Assembly (NCBI GenBank): GCA_905235775.1
Contig: CAJOMY010000043.1
Location: 11,636-22,952, forward strand
Length of the DNA: 11,317 bases
Source: an uncultured Bacteroidales bacterium
GTDB lineage: Bacteria > Bacteroidota > Bacteroidia > Bacteroidales > UBA932
Reading direction: 5' to 3'
This document shows, in pieces, positions 1 to 7,224 of the stretch (positions within the stretch are counted from its first letter, which is position 1; every line of letters starts with the position of its first letter). Position numbers and translations under genes: made by a program. A model generated the notes under the pieces. It ran no database searches. It was not told where the DNA came from and saw nothing but the letters and a program-made list of their open reading frames with translations.

Positions 1-2472
1 GGACCAGAAACTGCCCTCGGTCGTCTCCTCCTCGAAGTCCAGCCACAGGGCCGCCCGGGCCGGCTGCAGGGCGGCAGGCGACAGGGCTTCGGCGAATACA
101 CCCACATTGTCGATCAGGGCGTCACAGATGTACACGTTCGTGTCCTGTCCGAGCGCCTCCTCGCTGCGACCGATGCAGAGCGACAAGGGCAGGTTGCGGA
201 TGTTGCCCGTCATCGGCCTGGAGGCCGCCTCGGCGCCGTCGATGAAGATGCGCATCGTCTCCCCGTCGTAAGTGGCGGTGACGTTGTGCCACCGGCCCTC
301 CCAGTCGGACGGCAGGGAAGCGGTCAGGACCTGCCGGGAGCCGTTGTCCAGATAGAAATCCAGTTTGTCGGCGCCTTGCTGCTTGAGGCCGAACTGGTTG
401 TCGCCCTTGGTGATCAGATAGCCGCCGCTGGCATTGTAGCGGCGGGGGAGGATGTCCAGGGTCAGGGTGAGCCGGTCGCCGGCAATCTCCACGGCGTCAG
501 CCCGGTACACTTGCACCCACTGGTCCTGCTTGTTCAGGTCGATGGCCTTGCCGGTGGCGCCCTTCACCAGGCGCGCACGTCCCATGATATGGGCGGGCAC
601 GCCGTTGCCGGACTTGTCCTTCAAGGCCCGGACCGGTTCGTTGAGACCCACGCTGACGTAGTCCCAAAGGGCACCGCCCATCGACTTGGGATGGGCATAG
701 ATGGCTTCCCAGTAATCCGCCATTGCGCCGCCGCCGTTGCCGGCCACGGAGAGGTATTCATCCATGAATGAAGGCCGCATGTCCTGGCTGTCCAGGCCGT
801 AACCCATCTCCAGCTCCAGCGGGGAAGGGTAGCGGGGCCCCACGATATCCTCGGCCGGATGTTTGGCGGCATTCCCGCCGTACATCCAGAAGCGGGTGGG
901 ATCCAGGGCTTTGCCGGCTTTCACCACCTCGGTGATGTTGAAACCCTCGCCGCTTTCGTTTCCGGCGCTCCAGATCAGCACGCAGGCGTGGTTGCGGTCG
1001 CGAAGCACCATCCTGCGCACGCGCTCGCGGTACATTTCCGTGAACTCGGGCATCTCGCTGACGTACTCCGTGGCGTGGGACTCGTCGCCCGTCTCGTCGA
1101 TGATGTAGATGCCGTATTCGTCGGCCAGGTCGAGGTATTCGTTGACGGGTGGATAATGCGAGGTGCGTACGGCGTTGAAATTAAACTGCTTGAGTATCTC
1201 GAAGTCCTTCCGGATAATCTCTTCGGTCATGGCATGGCCCAGATCGGGATGCTGCATGTGGGAGTTGACGGCACTCAGCTTCAGCGGCTGTCCGTTCAGG
1301 TAGAACACGCCGTCCCGGATCTCCGTCTTCTTGAAGCCGATCTTCTTGGCCACGGCGTCCACGACTTCGCCGGAGGCGTCCACCAGTTCCAGGTTCAGGT
1401 CATAGAGGACCGGCGTCTCGGCAGTCCATTTCGCGGGAGCGGTCACTTTCCGGCCCAGTTTCAGGGTCTGGAGGCTGCCCGGGCCGACGGAGAAGGCGGG
1501 GCTCGTCATGGCGGCGGCCTCGCGGCCGTCCCGGGACACGCTGGCGCGGAGCGTGTAGCCGTCCCGGTCGATCTGATAACCCCGGACATCCACCGAGAGC
1601 GATAGCTCCGCATCCCGGAAGTCGGGGCCGAAATCGGTGATCACCTGCCAGTCAAAGATACGCGCCTGCGGCGTGGCATAGACGGTCACGTCATCGAAAA
1701 TGCCTGCCAGACGCCAGTAGTCCTGTCCTTCGAGGTAGTAACCGTCACTGTACTTGACGACCATCACGGCCAGGGTGTTGCTCCCCGGCTTGATGAACTT
1801 CGTGATGTCGTATTCCGCGGGCTCCTGTGCGCCCTCGTTGTAGCCGACCTGCTGTCCGTTCACCCACACGAAGGAGCCGGAAGCTACTTTTTCGAAACGG
1901 AGGAACACCTGTCCGCCCTTCCAGGACGAAGGGATGTTGAAGCTGGTCCGGTAGGCTCCGGTGGGGTTGAAGTCCATCGGTACGCCCGGCATCTGGACGG
2001 CGAAGGGGTTCGCCGCACCGGCGCCGCCCAGCCGGTAGCTGGCCATGCGTTTCTGCATCTCGCTGGCATCGGGGTCATCCAGGATGCGGCGATACTGCTC
2101 CAGCATCGACTCCGGCATCGTCACCGTGAAGGGGGCGCTGACGTTGCGGAAGATCGCCTGGCCGTATCCCTGCATCTCCCAGTTGGAAGGTACTTCGATC
2201 CAGGACCATTTCCGGGCATTGAACGACGGCTTGAAGAAGTCTTTCGGCACGTCATACGGGGATTCGTAATACTGGAAGCGCCATTTTCCGTTCAGGGAAA
2301 TATGCCGGGCCGGGATATGGAAGGCCCGGCCGGGCTCCTGTCCCGATTCGTACACAGCCGGGTTCTCCATGTAATAAGGGAGATCCTCCAGGAAAGGTTT
2401 GTCCTGCGCGAGGGCGGGGAAAGTCACTGCCAGGCAGAGTAGGCAGGCAAGGGAACGGTAACGGTAATGCAT
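1..2472 (-). CDS. GH2 beta-galactosidase-like glycosidase with LamG domain (3' end outside window)
   Basis: This is a predicted exported glycoside hydrolase of family 2 that releases a beta-linked terminal sugar with retention. 824 residues are visible and the frame is still open at position 1, so the C-terminus is missing. The start is the ATG at 2472, which opens a signal peptide ending near LALAQ-type residues 18-23 (FPALAQ). The GH2 sugar-binding domain covers about residues 55-262 (SLNGKWRFQYY), an Ig-like domain about 265-375, and the TIM barrel about 380-610. The acid/base Glu is E506 in IWSAGNESG. The nucleophile is E572 in MDEY, followed by GNGGG and WEAIY as in LacZ. After GGALWDY a LamG/concanavalin-like jelly roll follows at about 625-810 (LPLSLCIGR). 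Family and both catalytic residues are clear. Substrate is uncertain: galactoside is most likely, but GH2 also holds glucuronidases and mannosidases. It lies 42 bases after the GlcG-VOC gene and may be co-transcribed. Confidence 0.9.
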   Translation of the reverse strand, partial: MHYRYRSLACLLCLAVTFPALAQDKPFLEDLPYYMENPAVYESGQEPGRAFHIPARHISLNGKWRFQYYESPYDVPKDFFKPSFNARKWSWIEVPSNWEMQGYGQAIFRNVSAPFTVTMPESMLEQYRRILDDPDASEMQKRMASYRLGGAGAANPFAVQMPGVPMDFNPTGAYRTSFNIPSSWKGGQVFLRFEKVASGSFVWVNGQQVGYNEGAQEPAEYDITKFIKPGSNTLAVMVVKYSDGYYLEGQDYWRLAGIFDDVTVYATPQARIFDWQVITDFGPDFRDAELSLSVDVRGYQIDRDGYTLRASVSRDGREAAAMTSPAFSVGPGSLQTLKLGRKVTAPAKWTAETPVLYDLNLELVDASGEVVDAVAKKIGFKKTEIRDGVFYLNGQPLKLSAVNSHMQHPDLGHAMTEEIIRKDFEILKQFNFNAVRTSHYPPVNEYLDLADEYGIYIIDETGDESHATEYVSEMPEFTEMYRERVRRMVLRDRNHACVLIWSAGNESGEGFNITEVVKAGKALDPTRFWMYGGNAAKHPAEDIVGPRYPSPLELEMGYGLDSQDMRPSFMDEYLSVAGNGGGAMADYWEAIYAHPKSMGGALWDYVSVGLNEPVRALKDKSGNGVPAHIMGRARLVKGATGKAIDLNKQDQWVQVYRADAVEIAGDRLTLTLDILPRRYNASGGYLITKGDNQFGLKQQGADKLDFYLDNGSRQVLTASLPSDWEGRWHNVTATYDGETMRIFIDGAEAASRPMTGNIRNLPLSLCIGRSEEALGQDTNVYICDALIDNVGVFAEALSPAALQPARAALWLDFEEETTEGSFWS

Positions 2473-2514
2473 TTCAATCTGTAGTTGTTTTTGGTGCGGA
2501 GCCCGGAAAAAGGC

Positions 2515-3531
2515 CTATCGCTTCGGTTTGATGTTCAGATTAACGCCCAGGACATCCTCCGTGTCCACGATGGTCCAGCTGCTGCCCGGATAGACACCGA
2601 CTGTGCGACCGGTGTCGAAGCCCAGGGCCTTCAGCTCCCGGATCACCTCGTCGCGGTCGTCGCCGACTTCGAAGCCCAGGTGGTGGACACCGAATCCATG
2701 TTTGTCCTGAAACTCGCGGAACGTGCTGGGCGTCCCGTCGACCTGGTGCAGTTCGAGCATCCAGCCGCCCATCTCGAAGACGCACATCTGCAAGTCGCAA
2801 GGGACATCCTGGCCACGATACGTGTACGGATACTCCCCATTGGACTGCAGGTGGTTCACCCAGATCTCCGGCTCAGGAACATCGAGCAGGGCGGCCCACG
2901 CCCTGGCGGCGCGGTGGATATCGTCGACGACAAGGGTCACCTGGATGAACTGTTCCTTCTTCAGCGGGGTGGTCAGCGGTGCGAATGCAGCAGGGGAGGC
3001 CTCTTCCGGTCGGACCGAGAGATACTCCTTCATCTTCGCTATTCCATATTTGGCCACGACCAGATCCTCTTCCGACGTCGCGCCGCTGAAGGCAAAGGCC
3101 ATCTTACAGCCTTCGAACTCGTCGTAAGCGCCGCCGGCAAAGCCCAGCTCTCCCAGGATCGTCCGGTGGTCCGGATTTCCGCTGTCGGCCCCGGTGGCGA
3201 TCACTTCGCCGCATTTGGACCAGGCGATGGCCACGAGGTTCCAGCCTTCTTTCTCATTGCAAGGCGTCCCCACGACCTTCATCTCTCCGATCCAGTCGGA
3301 TGTTTCATCCGGATTGAGGACCGAGGCGACGGCCACGCCCTGGATACCCATTTCGACAGCCTTGGCTTTCATGTCGTCCAGGGCATTTACAATCTTGTTT
3401 CTCAATTGGTCATTGGTCATATCATGCAGACTTGTAGTGGTTGCGGTCGCGTCTCCGCCCTGTCGCGAATCAACGCTGCAGGAGCAGGCGATGGTGAACA
3501 GGGCAAGTACGCCGGCGAGGTGTTTTTTCAT
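2515..3531 (-). CDS. GlcG/HbpS-like domain fused to VOC (glyoxalase-fold) domain, lipoprotein
   Basis: This is a predicted 338-residue lipoprotein with two domains. I start it at the ATG at 3531 because MKKHLAGVLALFTIAC then forms a signal peptide with lipobox TIAC (Cys16); an upstream in-frame ATG at 3576 would bury it. Residues about 42-172 resemble the GlcG/HbpS fold, and the diagnostic end motif AFSGATSEEDLVVAKYGIA is at 146-164. Residues about 193-335 form a vicinal-oxygen-chelate domain with paired beta-alpha-beta-beta-beta units (QVTLVVDD, MLELHQV, GVHHLGFEV, VLGVNLNI). Metal ligands look partly degenerate. E260 and H284 fit, but position 197 is Gln where His is common, and the last ligand site reads Asn rather than Glu. 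Metal binding and catalysis are therefore unsure. GlcG-like proteins bind heme or small acids, and VOC enzymes act on small diols, epoxides or CoA esters. The substrate here is unknown. A promoter-like sequence lies directly upstream. Confidence 0.85.
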   Translation of the reverse strand: MKKHLAGVLALFTIACSCSVDSRQGGDATATTTSLHDMTNDQLRNKIVNALDDMKAKAVEMGIQGVAVASVLNPDETSDWIGEMKVVGTPCNEKEGWNLVAIAWSKCGEVIATGADSGNPDHRTILGELGFAGGAYDEFEGCKMAFAFSGATSEEDLVVAKYGIAKMKEYLSVRPEEASPAAFAPLTTPLKKEQFIQVTLVVDDIHRAARAWAALLDVPEPEIWVNHLQSNGEYPYTYRGQDVPCDLQMCVFEMGGWMLELHQVDGTPSTFREFQDKHGFGVHHLGFEVGDDRDEVIRELKALGFDTGRTVGVYPGSSWTIVDTEDVLGVNLNIKPKR

Positions 3532-3536
3532 GGTTA

Positions 3537-3568
3537 CGAATTTATGAATTTTCGGCCGATTTGCCAAA
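3537..3568 (-). promoter_or_regulatory. Candidate Bacteroidota promoter for the GlcG-VOC gene
   Basis: Read on the minus strand, TTTG (3568-3565) is followed by exactly 20 bases and then TAAATTCG (3544-3537). The Bacteroides consensus is TTTG, 19-21 bases, TAnnTTTG, so only one defined base differs. The -7 box ends 5 bases before the ATG at 3531, which would give an almost leaderless mRNA. The site lies in the 60-base gap after the HAD gene. It suggests that the last two genes of the run can be expressed separately from the upstream operon. Confidence 0.5.
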
Positions 3569-3591
3569 TCCGGCATCCTGTTCGCCGCGTA

Positions 3592-4650
3592 TCAGAAGCT
3601 GAAGTCGACTTTCCGGACGCCGCTTCCGTAGATGGTCTTGAAATCGTCCCGCATGGAGATCACATGGTAACCGGCCTCTTTCCACTGCTCACCGAGCGAC
3701 AGGGCCTTCTCCGGGTTGGCGTGGTCGCGCTCGTCGTCATCTGCAATCAGCATGAACACGGCGGTCCTGTAGTCGGGATTGCTGAGGCAGTAGTTGTGCA
3801 TGGCTGCATCGCCGCTGCTGTTGCCGAAGGAGAGCACGGGGATTTTGCCTATTTCCTGGGTGATTTGCAGGACCTTGTTGGTTTTGAGGTTCTTGATCAG
3901 CAGTTCATCCGTTCGGACGAGGTATTCTTCCTTCCTGAAGGTGTGGTTGACGCCCGCTTCCGTGCCTTGCTCGCTGGATTCAAGCCGCACATCCATGCCG
4001 ATCACGTGGTTGGACGGGAAGCCGATGGCTTCGGTCAGGGAGCGGCAGATGAATCGGTCGGAGCCGGAAACGACATAGTTGGTAAAACCATGCGCTTCCA
4101 GATAATCAAACACTTCCAGCATGGGTTTGTAGAAACTCTGACCATAGGTCATGCCGGAAAACCCGTTGGCCGGTTTCGCCGCATAAGTCTTGACGTAAGT
4201 GTCGAATTCCGCAAGGGTCATTCCTGCATAGGCGGTGGCGGCTGCCCGGGCGTGTTTCATGTCAAAATGGTCCGGCAGTTTCTTGCCTTCCCGCACAAAA
4301 TCCCGGATTTCCTGGGCCGTTTCCCGGACTTCATCGGGCGCCTTGTCTTTGTACGTGGGATCGTCCAGGGCGCGATATTCCAGAAGATTGTATTCAAAAT
4401 AGGTGGGGTACAACTCACCTACGAAGGTCCCGTCCATATCGAAGGTGGCAATCCGGTCCTCTTCCCGGATGAAGTTCTTCGAAGAGGGGTCGGTCACATC
4501 TTCAACATAATCCTTCAGAACACTGAGCGCATCGCAGGAATTCCACAGGGTAAAATACTCCTTGGCTGCGTCAGGGGGCTCTTTGGCGTAGCCGGCGAGC
4601 ATTCCCAAACACGCAACAAAGCCGATGAAATAAAGTTGAATCTTATTCAT
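3592..4650 (-). CDS. Exported HAD-superfamily phosphatase
   Basis: This is a predicted 352-residue secreted phosphomonoesterase of the haloacid dehalogenase superfamily, in the phosphoserine-phosphatase-like branch. The start is taken as ATG 4650 because MNKIQLYFIGFVACLGMLAGYA reads as a signal peptide. An ATG at 4668 would add six polar residues and overlap the previous gene. Motif I is FDMDGT with nucleophile D71 and acid/base D73. Motif II is VVSGSDRF with S195. A lysine for motif III may be K253 or K259. Motif IV is FGNSSGDAAM with D281. The cap lies at about residues 85-180. The C-terminal stretch ISMRDDFKTIYG recurs in bacterial members of this group. A Cys at position 14 could make a weak lipobox (FVAC), so lipoprotein against soluble periplasmic protein is undecided. 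It starts 10 bases after the nitroreductase-like gene, so co-transcription is likely. The substrate cannot be told from sequence. Confidence 0.88.
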   Translation of the reverse strand: MNKIQLYFIGFVACLGMLAGYAKEPPDAAKEYFTLWNSCDALSVLKDYVEDVTDPSSKNFIREEDRIATFDMDGTFVGELYPTYFEYNLLEYRALDDPTYKDKAPDEVRETAQEIRDFVREGKKLPDHFDMKHARAAATAYAGMTLAEFDTYVKTYAAKPANGFSGMTYGQSFYKPMLEVFDYLEAHGFTNYVVSGSDRFICRSLTEAIGFPSNHVIGMDVRLESSEQGTEAGVNHTFRKEEYLVRTDELLIKNLKTNKVLQITQEIGKIPVLSFGNSSGDAAMHNYCLSNPDYRTAVFMLIADDDERDHANPEKALSLGEQWKEAGYHVISMRDDFKTIYGSGVRKVDFSF

Positions 4651-4660
4651 TCTTCTGTGT

Positions 4661-5293
4661 TCAATCATTTCCGGCGTAGCCGACCGGATTGTTCAACAGC
4701 GGGGTCTGTGTGTCATCGAGGCCGAGCAAAGTCTTGATGCCGGCGGTGTCCATCGACATGCGCGGACGCGTTACCAGCCCCGTAGCGGCACAGAACAGGT
4801 TGATATTCTCTGAGACAATTCCGGCATCGACTCCCATCACAAGTTTCGAACGTTCGTCGCTGCCGCCGAATTTCTTCTCGTCGGCCACGATAAGCAGAAT
4901 GACCGGGGCCGTCTTGACCCAGTCCTGCCGGCCGGCGATGAGCCCCCGGTGGTCTCCCTGGACAAGCGGACGCAGGCTGTTTTCCGCGTTAAGATACTCG
5001 CATACGCCCTCTGCCGTGAAGACAAAGACGCGAATTTCCTGCTTGTTGCTCGCCGTAGGTGAAGTCAGTTTACCGTTCTCCCGGTTGACACCGACGGAGG
5101 CGAAAAGCAAGTTGGAGAGATCCTGGTCGCTGAGCATCCGGTCGCTGAACTCCGTTCCGGACTGGCGGTCCCAAAGGGTCTCAAGCGTAGATTTGCCGCC
5201 CGTTTTCTCGGGGGCGGGCAAAGAAATGTTCTGGGCCAGGCACATTCCAGCACCCAGCAACGTCGCGATGACGATTAAAGACAACTTTTTCAT
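4661..5293 (-). CDS. Exported nitroreductase-family (SagB/ThcOx-like) flavoprotein
   Basis: This is a predicted 210-residue FMN-dependent oxidoreductase of the nitroreductase superfamily. The start is the ATG at 5293; a TTG two codons further upstream is less likely. The signal peptide MKKLSLIVIATLLGAGMCLAQ is standard, with cleavage near residue 20, which is unusual because most nitroreductases are cytoplasmic. Family marks include an RQSGTEFSDR segment at about 43-52, where the family has R-x-S-x-R. LSNLLFASVG and the PTASNKQEIRVFVF segment follow. GVDAGIVSENINLFCAATGL and LLNNPVGY complete the pattern. This order matches the SagB-type branch, which oxidises or reduces small molecules or peptide azolines. 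No partner peptide or cyclodehydratase gene is visible, so azoline chemistry is not implied. The gene sits 21 bases after the second SUMF1 gene and 10 bases before the HAD phosphatase. How flavin is loaded outside the cytoplasm is unknown. Confidence 0.82.
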   Translation of the reverse strand: MKKLSLIVIATLLGAGMCLAQNISLPAPEKTGGKSTLETLWDRQSGTEFSDRMLSDQDLSNLLFASVGVNRENGKLTSPTASNKQEIRVFVFTAEGVCEYLNAENSLRPLVQGDHRGLIAGRQDWVKTAPVILLIVADEKKFGGSDERSKLVMGVDAGIVSENINLFCAATGLVTRPRMSMDTAGIKTLLGLDDTQTPLLNNPVGYAGND

Positions 5294-5314
5294 ATTCAAC
5301 GAGTTTTTAAGTGA

Positions 5315-6235
5315 TTATTTCAAATATAATGCTACCCTGAAAGTGACGTTCGGGTGATGGCTGCTACCTGGAAGAGGATCTCTGATGGCCGCCGGGGCCA
5401 TATCTCCTTCGCAAGCAAACCCCATGATGCTGTTACCCCCGCCGCGCATTACATAGTTGGACCCGCAGCGCTCCTGCGTCCACTCCCAGTTGTTGCCCGC
5501 CAGGTCGTAGATATTGTTTGCCTTAGCCTGCTCATAAGCCCCCGTATATCTGATAGATGAGCCTCGGGTGAAACGGCTGTTGGAATAGTTGCCCCAGTTG
5601 GAGCTGTCCCTGGTGACCTCCCGCTGGGTCTTTGCACCGGAATCGATGATCCATTGGAGCATCGTATCCCAGTTGGCGCCCCAGGGGAAGAAGCCCTGCA
5701 CGGTGGGATTGTCCCTATAGAGGTTCTCGCAGACTTTCGTTGCGTCCTGCGGAGAAAAACGCACCCAGATGCGCCCCGGGTGGTCTGCCGTTACTCTCTT
5801 ACTGGCAGGATAATAGTCCTCCAGACTCTTGCCTCCTCCGTAACTGGCTTCGTACCTTCCCATATAGAACCCGCCATACCTGGCGACGCTCCTTTCCATA
5901 TCCCGGTATTCCTTCAGGGATGTTTCGTCCCGATAGGCCGTAATCGTGTTGCCGTACAGATCGCTGTGGAAATCCCGCTGCCGGAGCTTCGTCTTGTCCG
6001 TCGGGATCCACACGAATTCACTCCTGTCCGGGCCGGCGACGACCAGGCCCTTGTCGATTAACCGTTCGTCATCCTTTTCCGATACGGTGAATCCGGCGGG
6101 GATATAAGCCTTGTCGCCGTTTGCATCGACGAACTCCGTTATTCTTCCCTCCGGTTCCTCTTCCGGAAACAAAGATGGCGTCAAAAAGACCGTGCCCATA
6201 AGAATCATCGCAATACAGTTACCCATATGTGTCAT
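5315..6235 (-). CDS. SUMF1 (formylglycine-generating enzyme fold) domain protein, second tandem copy
   Basis: This is a 306-residue protein made mostly of one SUMF1/FGE-sulfatase domain (about residues 38-306). Family marks are FVWIPTD, GGFYMGRYEAS, NIYDLAGNNWEWT near the end, then RGGG and HPNVTFRVALYL. The ATG at 6235 overlaps the stop of the previous gene as ATGA, which argues for translational coupling; an ATG at 6226 is the alternative. The N-terminus is hydrophobic and probably a signal peptide, but it has no Lys or Arg and no lipobox, unlike its neighbour. Human FGE needs two Cys spaced C-x4-C after the GGS motif. Here only the position matching the second Cys is Cys (FACEG) and the first is Ile, so true formylglycine formation is unlikely. 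It may be a binding or structural SUMF1 protein. It is a close paralog of the gene just upstream. Confidence 0.88.
   Translation of the reverse strand: MTHMGNCIAMILMGTVFLTPSLFPEEEPEGRITEFVDANGDKAYIPAGFTVSEKDDERLIDKGLVVAGPDRSEFVWIPTDKTKLRQRDFHSDLYGNTITAYRDETSLKEYRDMERSVARYGGFYMGRYEASYGGGKSLEDYYPASKRVTADHPGRIWVRFSPQDATKVCENLYRDNPTVQGFFPWGANWDTMLQWIIDSGAKTQREVTRDSSNWGNYSNSRFTRGSSIRYTGAYEQAKANNIYDLAGNNWEWTQERCGSNYVMRGGGNSIMGFACEGDMAPAAIRDPLPGSSHHPNVTFRVALYLK
5467..5533. repeat. 67-base identical tract between the two SUMF1 genes, copy 1
   Basis: This tract is base-for-base identical to 6384-6450, at an offset of 917. It encodes the NIYDLAGNNWEWTQER segment and its flank. Sequence on both sides differs clearly, so the identity is local. 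Confidence 0.9.
5686..5773. repeat. 88-base identical tract between the two SUMF1 genes, copy 1
   Basis: This tract is identical to 6603-6690, again at an offset of 917. With one mismatch at 5685 the match extends leftward to 5667. It encodes the RFSPQDATKVCENLYRD part of the SUMF1 domain. Confidence 0.9.
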
Positions 6236-7224
6236 TTCAGATGAAGTCCCACGCGGAAACAGACGTTGGGGTGATTGCTGTTCCCCGGGAGCGGGTCACG
6301 GATGGCGGCGGGATAACGGCTGCCGGGACATGCGCCGCCCATCAGGTTGTAACCGCCGCTGCGCATCACGTAGTTGGAGCCGTAGCGCTCCTGCGTCCAC
6401 TCCCAGTTGTTGCCCGCCAGGTCGTAGATATTGTTTGCCTTAGCCTGCTCCCAGGCACCGGTGTAGTTGCCGCTGGCTCCCGGGGAGAAAGGGTCGTCGG
6501 AGTAATTGCCCCACGAAGTGCTGTTTGAGGCCACCTCAGCGTATTTCTTGCAGCCCGTATCCACCAGCCATTGCAGTGTGGTGTCCCAGTTGGCGCCCCA
6601 GAGGAAGAAGCCCTGCACGGTGGGATTGTCCCTATAGAGGTTCTCGCAGACTTTCGTTGCGTCCTGCGGAGAAAAACGCACCCAGATGCGGCCCGACTGG
6701 CTCGCCGTGACAGGCTTGCTGGCGGGTACATAGTCAGAAAGGTCGCTGCCGCTGCCGTAACTGGCTTCGTATCGGCCGATGTAGAAGCCGCCGTGGGCGG
6801 CTACGCTCTGCGCCATCGCCTGATAGGCGGGCAGCTTGGTTTCGTCTCCGTAGCCACTCAGGGAGGAGCCCCCGCTGTAGTAACTGCCGAAGTCACGCAT
6901 CTTCAGCGGCGTATCCTTCGTGGACACCCACACATACTCGCTTCCATCGGGACCGATCACGACAAGGCCGGTGCGTATGGTCTGCTCGCCGGGCTGTTCG
7001 GAAACCGTGAAGCCGGCAGGAATATAGGCAGTGTCGCCATAACTGTCCGTGTACTCGGAGACCGCTCCGGAGGGTGCGGGAGGGGTTTCGGGGGGCGTCG
7101 TGACTTCCTCTTCCTCTCCCTCCTGATTGTCCGGTTTCGGCAGGACGGGGTCCAGCACCTCCGGCGTACAGGAGAGCATCAGGGCCAGGAATATCCCCCA
7201 GATGTAAAATCTTCTTTTCATCAT
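6232..7224 (-). CDS. SUMF1-domain lipoprotein, first tandem copy
   Basis: This is a 330-residue predicted lipoprotein. The signal peptide MMKRRFYIWGIFLALMLSC ends in lipobox LMLSC with Cys19. A low-complexity acidic and proline-rich spacer follows at about 28-55 (EGEEEEVTTPPETPPAP) and would hold the domain off the membrane. The rest is a SUMF1/FGE-type C-lectin-like domain: YIPAGFTVSE, YVWVSTKD, GGFYIGRYEAS, WVRFSPQDATKVC, NIYDLAGNNWEWTQER and CFRVGLHL. As in its paralog, the site of the first FGE active-site Cys is not Cys (Leu), while the second is kept (GACPG). That makes sulfatase activation improbable, and no sulfatase gene is present. The ATG at 7224 overlaps the stop of the amidohydrolase gene as ATGA, and a second ATG at 7221 follows at once. 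The gene also overlaps the next gene by four bases. Domain assignment is firm and function is unknown. Confidence 0.9.
   Translation of the reverse strand: MMKRRFYIWGIFLALMLSCTPEVLDPVLPKPDNQEGEEEEVTTPPETPPAPSGAVSEYTDSYGDTAYIPAGFTVSEQPGEQTIRTGLVVIGPDGSEYVWVSTKDTPLKMRDFGSYYSGGSSLSGYGDETKLPAYQAMAQSVAAHGGFYIGRYEASYGSGSDLSDYVPASKPVTASQSGRIWVRFSPQDATKVCENLYRDNPTVQGFFLWGANWDTTLQWLVDTGCKKYAEVASNSTSWGNYSDDPFSPGASGNYTGAWEQAKANNIYDLAGNNWEWTQERYGSNYVMRSGGYNLMGGACPGSRYPAAIRDPLPGNSNHPNVCFRVGLHLK
6384..6450. repeat. 67-base identical tract between the two SUMF1 genes, copy 2
   Basis: This is the partner of 5467-5533. It lies in the upstream SUMF1 lipoprotein gene. Confidence 0.9.
6603..6690. repeat. 88-base identical tract between the two SUMF1 genes, copy 2
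   Basis: This is the partner of 5686-5773. The single mismatch that bounds it on the left is at 6602, and divergence resumes at 6691. Confidence 0.9.

Noticed and set aside
2485..4737. Long open plus-strand frame of 750 codons opposite the GlcG-VOC, HAD and nitroreductase-like genes
   Set aside because: It has no family resemblance and runs across three well-supported minus-strand genes and their gaps. GC-rich antisense frames stay open by chance.
4661..5293. Azoline-peptide (SagB-type) natural product cluster
   Set aside because: There is no cyclodehydratase, precursor peptide or transporter gene, and the protein is exported.
5321..5328. Perfect -7 box TATATTTG before the nitroreductase-like gene
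   Set aside because: It falls inside the last codons of the SUMF1 gene (LYLK), has no -33 partner, and the 21-base gap suggests operon read-through. It was not called as a promoter.
5315..7224. Formylglycine-generating enzymes acting on a local sulfatase
   Set aside because: One active-site Cys is missing in both proteins and no sulfatase gene lies in the window.
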